DNA of 5,378 nt, from the NCBI GenBank assembly GCA_018260285.1, contig JAGLBH010000124.1, positions 1 to 5,378 of the forward strand, given 5' to 3'. The stretch is from Arthrobacter sp. GTDB lineage: Bacteria; Actinomycetota; Actinomycetes; Actinomycetales; Micrococcaceae. Numbering within the stretch: the first letter of the stretch is position 1; each line of letters starts with the position of its first letter. The notes beneath the pieces are model-generated. The model saw only the letters and a list, made by a program, of their open reading frames with translations. It ran no database searches and was not told where the DNA came from. The translations under genes and the position numbers were made by a program. Shown here one piece after another: positions 1-4,685 of this stretch.

Positions 1-152
1 GCTCCCTGCCCGCCGTGGCCGCGGTGCTCCAGTCCGTCTCCCTCGAGGAGTGCCAGCGTCTCGCGCAGCTGGCCCTGGACCAGGACACCGCCCTCCAGGC
101 CCGCGACGCCGTCCGCAGCGCTCTCCCCGTCCTCGAGGAGCTGGGCCTCTAG
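1..152 (+). CDS. ptsI: Phosphoenolpyruvate-protein phosphotransferase (PTS enzyme I), C-terminal end only
   Basis: The frame beginning at base 3 is open from the window edge to a TAG at 150-152 and encodes 49 residues. The peptide reads SLPAVAAVLQSVSLEECQRL then AQLALDQDTALQARDAV. This fits the extreme C-terminus of enzyme I, where a 'S-I/L-P-x-V-K/A' helix start is followed by 'S-L-x-E-C/A-x-x-L-A-x-x-A-L' and a T-containing last helix. Enzyme I autophosphorylates from PEP in the cytoplasm and passes phosphate to HPr. The active-site His and PEP-binding barrel lie outside the window. The call is supported by ptsH lying just downstream on the opposite strand, with the two genes converging on a shared hairpin. 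It rests on a short tail, so another protein with a similar helix is possible but unlikely in this context. Confidence 0.8.
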   Translation, partial: SLPAVAAVLQSVSLEECQRLAQLALDQDTALQARDAVRSALPVLEELGL

Positions 153-190
153 TCGGGGCAGGGGCAGGGCACACTGTCCATCCCCCCTCC

Positions 191-236
191 CGAGACAGAA
201 GAACCCCCGCACTGCTGCGGGGGTTCTTCTGTCTCG
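191..236. terminator. Bidirectional hairpin terminator between convergent ptsI and ptsH
   Basis: Bases 191-211 and 216-236 are perfect reverse complements (21 bp) around the 4-base loop CTGC. The inner stem is G/C-rich (CCCCCGCA / TGCGGGGG). On either strand it is followed by a pyrimidine-rich arm reading TTCTTCTGTCT, which can serve as the U-rich tract. It starts 38 bases after the ptsI stop and lies 31 bases past the ptsH stop on the other strand, the expected place for a shared terminator of two convergent transcripts. Confidence 0.93.
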
Positions 237-267
237 GCCTCATGCAGAGGGCCGCTGCGGGGACGGG

Positions 268-540
268 CTACTCGGCGTCGAGGTCCCGGGAGAGGAGCGC
301 TGCGAGCTCGTCGAGAGCCTTGTCGGCGCCGTCGCCCTCGGCGCGGAGGACAACCTCTTCGCCGTGGCCTGCGCCGAGGCCCATGAGCGCCAGGATGGAC
401 GCGGCGTCCACCGGCTCCTCGCCAGCCTTCTCGATGGTGATGTCCAGGTCGTCGTACTCGCCGGCGGCTTCAGCGAAAATGGCGGCCGGGCGGGCGTGCA
501 GGCCCGATGCCGAGGCGATCTTTACAGTGCGTTCTGCCAT
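268..540 (-). CDS. ptsH: Phosphocarrier protein HPr
   Basis: A 90-residue protein, the usual HPr size. HPr is the cytoplasmic phosphate shuttle from enzyme I to the sugar-specific IIA domains, here most directly the IIA domain of the neighbouring MtlA. The active-site motif GLHARPAA is at residues 13-20, with His15 as the phosphorylated residue and Arg17 beside it. The second HPr signature, ASILALMGLGAG, runs from residue 47, and Ser48 corresponds to the regulatory Ser46 of Bacillus HPr. The residue before that Ser is Ala rather than the Lys of Bacillus HPr. The ATG at 540 is chosen because AAAGGAG sits six bases upstream and the protein then begins MAERTVKIAS as in other HPrs. An in-frame ATG at 573 would add 11 residues with no family support. 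The gene is last in the mtlA-mtlD-ptsH run, 35 bases after mtlD. Confidence 0.96.
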   Translation of the reverse strand: MAERTVKIASASGLHARPAAIFAEAAGEYDDLDITIEKAGEEPVDAASILALMGLGAGHGEEVVLRAEGDGADKALDELAALLSRDLDAE

Positions 541-546
541 GGTGTT

Positions 547-553
547 CTCCTTT
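547..553 (-). promoter_or_regulatory. Ribosome binding site that fixes the ptsH start
   Basis: On the - strand AAAGGAG ends six bases before the ATG at 540. It lies inside the longer open frame that begins at 573, so it argues for the 90-residue HPr rather than a 101-residue form. Confidence 0.85.
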
Positions 554-575
554 GGAATGCGGTCTCTGGTCAACT

Positions 576-1736
576 CTAGGCCACGCGGGCCTGAGCTTCG
601 GTGACCTGTGCAAGCACGCCCGCGTAGAGCGGGTGGTCCTTCTCCAGGCCGGTCACGCGGGTCACGATCTCCTCGGCCGGGGATGCCTTGAGGTCGGCCT
701 GGAGGGCCTGGGCCTCGTCGTCGGAGTCGACGTCGAACGCGAGCACCGCGCCCACCGTCTCCAGGAGGGCCTCGGTGGACAGGCCCCGCTCGGCGGCCTC
801 GGCGGCCGGCCCGATGAAGCGCTCGTGGCGGGAGAGCTTGCGCAGCGGAGCCCGGCCCACGCGCGTGACTGTGTCCGGCAGGTACGGATTGGCGAAGCGC
901 ACGAGGATCTTGTCCACGTAGGCCTGCTGCTCCGCGTCCGTGAAGCCGTGCTTGGCCACAAGGAGGGCCTTCGTCTCGGCGAGGACGGCCTCCACCTGGG
1001 CGCGGGTCTCCGGCTGGGCCAGGGCGTCGGAGAGCTTCTCCACGCCCGCCCGGTAGCCGAAGTAGGCGCTCGTCGCGTGGCCCGTGTTGACCGTGAAGAG
1101 CTTGCGCTCGATGTACGGCCCCAGGTCCTCGACCCAGGTCACGCCCGGAATCTCAGGCCGGCTCTCCCCGAAGGGGCCGGACTCGATGGCCCACTCGAAG
1201 TAGGACTCCACCGTGACGTCCAGCCCGGAGCCCGGCTCCTGGTTGGGCACGATCCGGTCCACGGCCGTGTTGGCGAAGAGGGCCTTCCTGGCCAGCTCCT
1301 CCTCCGGCACGATCGCCCGGATGTGCTCGGCGAGCGTGTCCGTCGCGTTGATCGCGTTCTCGCAGGCCATGACCGCCACGGGCCCTCGGTCTGCGGAGCG
1401 CGCCTGGATGCCCGCGGCGATCGCGGGGGCCACGAACTTGAGGATCGTCGGCCCCACGGCGCACGTGACGATGTCCGCCGTGGCGATCTCCTCGGTGAGG
1501 CGCTCGGCCTCCGTGGAGGAGTTGACCGCGGAGAAGTCCGTCACGACGACGTCGCGGCTCTCCTGGCCCACCTCGTGGACCACGTAGGAGTCTGCGGCGG
1601 CAAGCTCCTCGATGAGCTGGGCGTTGACGTCAGCGAAGACGATGTGCGCGCCGGCGCCGTGGAGCAGCGAGCCCACGAAGCCTCGGCCGATGTTGCCCGC
1701 CCCGAAGTGGACGGCCTTGAGCTGGTTGTCTGACAT
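576..1736 (-). CDS. mtlD: Mannitol-1-phosphate 5-dehydrogenase
   Basis: A 386-residue cytoplasmic enzyme, close to the 382 residues of E. coli MtlD. It oxidises mannitol-1-phosphate to fructose-6-phosphate with NAD+. The N-terminal Rossmann domain opens with KAVHFGAGNIGRGF, with the dinucleotide-binding GAGNIGRG at residues 12-19 and FADVN at 34-38. Further family blocks are VGPTILKFVAPAIA (94-107), MACEN (123-127) and the AVDRIVP segment (158-164). The C-terminal domain carries the polyol-dehydrogenase catalytic motif ERKLFTVNTGHATSAYFG, with Lys212, Asn217 and His220 as the expected catalytic residues, and later RFANPYL and VGRAPLRKLS. The ATG at 1736 shares its A with the mtlA stop (TGATG), which points to translational coupling in one operon. 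No frameshift or missing motif is seen. Confidence 0.97.
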   Translation of the reverse strand: MSDNQLKAVHFGAGNIGRGFVGSLLHGAGAHIVFADVNAQLIEELAAADSYVVHEVGQESRDVVVTDFSAVNSSTEAERLTEEIATADIVTCAVGPTILKFVAPAIAAGIQARSADRGPVAVMACENAINATDTLAEHIRAIVPEEELARKALFANTAVDRIVPNQEPGSGLDVTVESYFEWAIESGPFGESRPEIPGVTWVEDLGPYIERKLFTVNTGHATSAYFGYRAGVEKLSDALAQPETRAQVEAVLAETKALLVAKHGFTDAEQQAYVDKILVRFANPYLPDTVTRVGRAPLRKLSRHERFIGPAAEAAERGLSTEALLETVGAVLAFDVDSDDEAQALQADLKASPAEEIVTRVTGLEKDHPLYAGVLAQVTEAQARVA

Positions 1737-3787
1737 CAGTCGTTGACCTTTCCGAGAATGCTGAGGATCTCCTCGTCCGTCCGGGCCTCCATGATCTTGG
1801 CCACGGCGGCCTTGTCCGAGAAGACCTTGGCGATGCGGGAGAGGAGGCTCAGGTGGTCCTTGCCCTTGCCCGCGATGCCGATGACGACCTTGACCTCTTT
1901 GCCGTTCCAGTCAAGACCCGTGGGGTACCGGACGAAGGAGAGCGCGGAGGTGCGGATGAGGTCTTTCGCCTCGTTCGTGCCGTGCGGGATGGCGAGGAAG
2001 CTGCCCATGTAGGTGGAGACTGACTTCTCGCGATCGTGCATGGCCGAGACGTAGGACTGGTCGACGGCGCCGGCCGCCACGAGGAGCCCGCCGGCCTCGT
2101 CGATCGCCTCTTCCATGGTAGCCGCGCGGCCCTGAAGGACCACGGACTCCGCGGGGAGGATCGGGGCCGAGGCAGACGGCGCGGCCGAGGCGGCAGCCCC
2201 TGCAGCGGGGGCCTCAGCCGCCGGGCGCTGCACGGGAGAGCTCTCCGCCGCGCGGCGTGCCGGAGCGTGGTGACCGGCGGCCGCGGCGTCGTCGTCGGAC
2301 GTCTCGGAGGAGGTGCCCAGGGAGGCGACGATCTGGTCGTACTCCGGCGCGTTCATGAAGTTGTCCACCGTGACGAGGCGCGCGGAGGGGACCTTCGGCT
2401 GAGCGCGGTCGGCGAGGTCCTGGTGGACCACCACGAGATCCCACTCGTCCGTGAGGTTCGCGATGGCGGAGTTGGTCACGGAGACCTCCGGGTGGCCGGC
2501 CGCCTTGAACTTGTTGCGGAGCACCGAGGCGCCCATGGCGGAGGAGCCCATGCCGGCGTCGCACGCGAAGACGACCTTGCGGATGGGGCCCGACGCCGCG
2601 GCCGTGCCGGTGAGCGCCGAGGCGACGGAGGACTTCTTGCCCTTCATCTCCTCCATGCGGGAGGTGGCGGCGGTGAGGTCGCCCTCGCCCTTGTCCTTGG
2701 AGAACTTGAGGATCGGGGCGGCGATGGCGAAGGAGACCGCCGTCGCGACGAGCACTGCGAGGCCCACGGTGAGCTTGTCGCCCTGAGCGGCCATGAGCTC
2801 CACGGCGATGATCGAGCCCGGCGCTGCCGGACCGGTCAGGCCGTCATGGAAGAGGGAGAGCGTGGCGATGCCGGCCATGCTGCCGCCGATCGTCGCGAGG
2901 AGCAGCTGCGGCTTCATGAGCACGTACGGGAAATAGATCTCGTGGATGCCGCCGAAGAAGTGGATGATGCCCGCGCCGAAGGCCGAGGACTTCGCCGCGC
3001 CGCGCCCGAAGAGCATGTACGCGAGGAGCACGCCCATGCCGGGGCCGGGGTTGGCCTCGAGGAGGAAGAGGATCGACTTGCCCGCGGACTGGACCTGCTC
3101 CGAGCCGATCGGCGTGAGGATGCCGTGGTTCAGGGCGTTGTTGAGGAAGAGGATCTTCGCGGGCTCGATGACGAGGGCCGTCAGGGGCAGAAGCCCAGCG
3201 GAGACGAGGGCGTCGAGGCCCTTCGTCAGCAGGCCGGTGAAGGCGGTGACCGCGATGGCCACGCCCTTCATGCCGATGAGCGCGAGGATGAGACCCCAGA
3301 TGCCGGCCGAGAAGTTGTTGACGAGCATCTCGAAGCCGGGCTTGATCTTGCCGTCCCAGAGGCTGTCGATCTTCTTCATCGTCCAGCCGCCCAGCGGGCC
3401 CATGATCATGGCGCCGATGAACATCGGGACGCTGGAGCCTGCGATGACGCCCATCGTGGCGATGGCGCCGATGACGCCGCCGCGGTGGCCGTGCATCATC
3501 TTGCCGCCCGTGTAGCCGATGAGCAGGGGCAGCAGGTAGGTGATCATGGGGCCGACGATGCCGGTCCAGGCCACCTCCTTGCCGTCCACCATGTGGGTGC
3601 CGAAGCCCCCGACCTCAGGCCACGGGAAGGGGCCCTTCTCGATGAAGAGGGCCGTGATGAGGCCCCACGCGATGAACGCGCCGATATTCGGCATGACCAT
3701 TCCGGAGAGGAAGGTTCCGAATCGCTGCACGCCCATGCGCGCAGTGGCACCGGCGGATCTGCGCGGCGCCTCAGTCGATGTAGACAT
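1736..3787 (-). CDS. mtlA: PTS mannitol transporter, fused EIICBA
   Basis: A 683-residue membrane permease that imports mannitol and phosphorylates it to mannitol-1-phosphate. IIC (about 20-365) has several hydrophobic segments, a conserved NNALNHG block with His221, and GGIHEIYFPYVLM with Glu283, matching E. coli His195 and Glu257. IIB (about 402-492) has the phosphocysteine loop FACDAGMGSSAMGA with Cys409 (E. coli Cys384). An Ala/Pro/Ser-rich linker at about 493-543 follows. IIA (about 544-683) has the phosphohistidine in LAIPHGTNEA, His602 (E. coli His554), and a second active-site His in GKGKDHLSLL, His645. Residue offsets to E. coli rise from 25-26 in IIC and IIB to 48 in IIA, so the linker is about 23 residues longer. 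AAGGAA six bases upstream supports the ATG at 3787. mtlD overlaps its stop; tetR lies 53 bases upstream. Confidence 0.97.
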   Translation of the reverse strand: MSTSTEAPRRSAGATARMGVQRFGTFLSGMVMPNIGAFIAWGLITALFIEKGPFPWPEVGGFGTHMVDGKEVAWTGIVGPMITYLLPLLIGYTGGKMMHGHRGGVIGAIATMGVIAGSSVPMFIGAMIMGPLGGWTMKKIDSLWDGKIKPGFEMLVNNFSAGIWGLILALIGMKGVAIAVTAFTGLLTKGLDALVSAGLLPLTALVIEPAKILFLNNALNHGILTPIGSEQVQSAGKSILFLLEANPGPGMGVLLAYMLFGRGAAKSSAFGAGIIHFFGGIHEIYFPYVLMKPQLLLATIGGSMAGIATLSLFHDGLTGPAAPGSIIAVELMAAQGDKLTVGLAVLVATAVSFAIAAPILKFSKDKGEGDLTAATSRMEEMKGKKSSVASALTGTAAASGPIRKVVFACDAGMGSSAMGASVLRNKFKAAGHPEVSVTNSAIANLTDEWDLVVVHQDLADRAQPKVPSARLVTVDNFMNAPEYDQIVASLGTSSETSDDDAAAAGHHAPARRAAESSPVQRPAAEAPAAGAAASAAPSASAPILPAESVVLQGRAATMEEAIDEAGGLLVAAGAVDQSYVSAMHDREKSVSTYMGSFLAIPHGTNEAKDLIRTSALSFVRYPTGLDWNGKEVKVVIGIAGKGKDHLSLLSRIAKVFSDKAAVAKIMEARTDEEILSILGKVND

Positions 3788-3793
3788 TTCGTA

Positions 3794-3799
3794 TTCCTT
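3794..3799 (-). promoter_or_regulatory. Ribosome binding site of mtlA
   Basis: AAGGAA on the - strand is followed by six bases (TACGAA) and the mtlA ATG at 3787. It supports that start and shows that mtlA is translated independently of tetR, even if both are on one transcript. Confidence 0.8.
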
Positions 3800-3821
3800 A
3801 GAAACCCGCGAAAAGCGGAGA

Positions 3822-3838
3822 ATTTAGCAAAGCAAAAT
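3822..3838. promoter_or_regulatory. AT-rich imperfect inverted repeat before mtlA, candidate operator
   Basis: Read on the - strand the site is ATTTTGCTTTGCTAAAT. The outer ATTT/AAAT and inner GC/GC pairs match, with one unpaired position in each arm and TTT at the centre, giving 6 of 7 pairs per arm. It lies 35-51 bases upstream of the mtlA ATG, in a 53-base gap much richer in A/T than the surrounding genes. Position and symmetry suit a repressor operator, and the neighbouring TetR protein is the natural candidate to bind it. No convincing -35/-10 pair was found in this gap, so the site could act on readthrough from tetR or on a promoter not recognised here. Confidence 0.4.
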
Positions 3839-3840
3839 AA

Positions 3841-4563
3841 TTAGGCCTGCGGGGCGGAGGCCAGGCGGTCCAGCCACTGCAGGAAGAGCGCATACTCAGC
3901 AGGCGTCAGCCGGGATGTCTCTGAGGCCTGGAGCGCTGCGCTGAGGGCAACGGCCGCGGAGACGTAGGAGGGACAGGGGGTCGCGTCGTGGGCGTCTCCG
4001 CTGACGAACGAGCGGAGAAGGATCTCCCGTGAGGAGCGGGAGGCCGCGAGGCCGCCCTCCTCCTCAGATGCGCCGATGGCGAGGATCGCTGCGCCGACGT
4101 TCGCTGCGAGCAGGGAGCGCTTGGAGGCTTCGACGGAAGCCGTGAGCGCGCCGGACTGGGCCAGCTCGGTGAGGGCCGGGAGGTAGAGGGCCTCCGCCTG
4201 CTTGAGCCCCGGCTGGGTCTTGTACGTGGTTCCGAAGAGGCGGTCGAAGAGCTGCGGGTAGCTGCGCCCGTAGTCCACGAGCGCGTCCCACGCCTGGGCG
4301 AGGGCCCCCAGGGGAGACTCTGCGGGCGTGGAGGCGTGATCGGCGACGGTCTGGGCGAAGTGCTTGACCGCAGCTTCTTCCAGGAGCGAGTCCTTGTCGC
4401 CGAAGTGGTGATACAGCGTGGGCGCCGTCACGGCGGCTCGGTCCGTGATCGCGCGCGTTGAGACAGCAGAGGGAACCTGTTCGATCAGCAGATCGGTCGC
4501 AGCGTTGAGCAGCCGGTCCCTGGCGGGAAGGGGAACCTCATGGGTGTCGTGGATATCTGTCAT
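3841..4563 (-). CDS. TetR/AcrR-family transcriptional regulator, candidate regulator of the mannitol operon
   Basis: A 240-residue protein, slightly longer than typical TetR-family members. The N-terminal DNA-binding domain spans about residues 14-62. ARDRLLNAATDLLIEQ forms helix 1, STRAITDRAAVTAPTLYHHF holds the helix-turn-helix with the signature LYHHF at 50-54, and GDKDSLLEEA follows as in the family. The rest (about 63-240) is a mostly helical, Ala/Leu-rich ligand and dimer domain with no ligand-specific motif I can name. TetR proteins are usually cytoplasmic repressors released by a small molecule. Here it lies directly upstream of mtlA in the same direction, which suggests control of mannitol uptake; that role is inferred from position only. 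The ATG at 4563 has no Shine-Dalgarno sequence and no in-frame alternative start nearby, so translation may be leaderless. The stop is TAA at 3841-3843. Confidence 0.9.
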   Translation of the reverse strand: MTDIHDTHEVPLPARDRLLNAATDLLIEQVPSAVSTRAITDRAAVTAPTLYHHFGDKDSLLEEAAVKHFAQTVADHASTPAESPLGALAQAWDALVDYGRSYPQLFDRLFGTTYKTQPGLKQAEALYLPALTELAQSGALTASVEASKRSLLAANVGAAILAIGASEEEGGLAASRSSREILLRSFVSGDAHDATPCPSYVSAAVALSAALQASETSRLTPAEYALFLQWLDRLASAPQA

Positions 4564-4576
4564 TTAGGTAGACTAA
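4564..4576. promoter_or_regulatory. TTAG-N5-CTAA inverted repeat at the tetR start, candidate autoregulatory operator
   Basis: TTAGGTAGACTAA has four-base arms (TTAG 4564-4567, CTAA 4573-4576) around five bases and abuts the tetR ATG. It overlaps the proposed -10 hexamer, the place where an autorepressor would act. The arms are short and the symmetry is weak, so this is tentative. Confidence 0.3.
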
Positions 4577-4597
4577 CTCATATCTGCGCGCTATAAA
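4570..4597 (-). promoter_or_regulatory. Possible leaderless promoter of tetR
   Basis: On the - strand TAGTCT (4575-4570) fits the actinobacterial -10 pattern TANNNT and occupies positions -12 to -7 relative to the A of the tetR ATG, so transcription could begin at or next to the start codon. TTTATA (4597-4592) lies 16 bases upstream and matches TTGACA at four of six positions. The missing ribosome binding site agrees with a leaderless message. The hexamers are weak, so this is a proposal. Confidence 0.4.
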
Positions 4598-4602
4598 CCG
4601 TG

Positions 4603-4620
4603 TTGCCCTAAAAATTCTCC
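4603..4620. repeat. AT-rich motif shared with the gap before mtlA (inverted copy)
   Basis: The + strand reads TTGCCCTAAAAATTCTCC. The - strand of the mtlA leader (3835-3817) reads TTGCTTTGCTAAATTCTCC. Both begin TTGC, contain CTAAA and end in an identical AAATTCTCC, although the spacing between the blocks differs. The two copies face opposite ways and lie 30-57 bases upstream of the two start codons. A shared regulatory site, possibly for the TetR protein between them, is the simplest reading. Confidence 0.4.
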
Positions 4621-4641
4621 TTCCGTCAATTTCTCACAGGA

Positions 4642-4675
4642 TCGGGCGGCCCTCTCCGCAGAGAGAGCCGCCCGA
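4642..4675 (-). terminator. Hairpin terminator downstream of the E2 acyltransferase gene
   Basis: Bases 4642-4656 pair with 4661-4675 (15 bp, one mismatch at 4651/4666) around the loop CGCA. The outer half is very G/C-rich (CGGGCGGC / GCCGCCCG). It starts 10 bases past the E2 stop on the - strand. The sequence after it on that strand (ATCCTGTGAGAAATT) has no U-tract, as is common for terminators in high-GC actinobacteria. It should shield the tetR-mtl genes from upstream readthrough. Confidence 0.7.
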
Positions 4676-4685
4676 GAGTCCGCGC

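Noticed and set aside
541..573. Upstream ATG at 573 as the ptsH start
   Set aside because: The extra 11 residues match no HPr, and the AAAGGAG ribosome binding site lies inside this segment, directly before the ATG at 540.
568..573. TTGACC (- strand) between mtlD and ptsH as an internal promoter
   Set aside because: No -10-like hexamer at suitable spacing; the gap is short and ptsH is better explained as part of the mtl transcript.
50..604. 184-codon open frame on the + strand across ptsI, the terminator and ptsH
   Set aside because: It crosses the strong hairpin and lies in a wrong frame over the ptsI tail and antisense to ptsH; its product is Arg/Pro/Ser-rich with no domain.
507..1733. 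408-codon open frame on the + strand antisense to mtlD
   Set aside because: Same shadow effect: low-complexity Arg/Gly/Val/His-rich product with no domain, opposite a full-length MtlD with all catalytic motifs.
3806..3818. Small hairpin CCGC-N5-GCGG in the mtlA leader as an attenuator
   Set aside because: Only four base pairs and no alternative pairing partner was found; too weak to call a regulatory structure.
2036..3844. 602-codon open frame on the + strand antisense to mtlA
   Set aside because: It mirrors the GC-rich third-position pattern of mtlA; its product is dominated by Arg, Gly, Glu, Asp and His with no recognisable domain, whereas the opposite strand encodes a complete MtlA.
4624..4629. 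TTGACG (- strand) as a -35 box for tetR
   Set aside because: It is a good -35 match, but 16-18 bases downstream there is no -10-like hexamer (GCAACA at 17), so it is not used as the promoter call.
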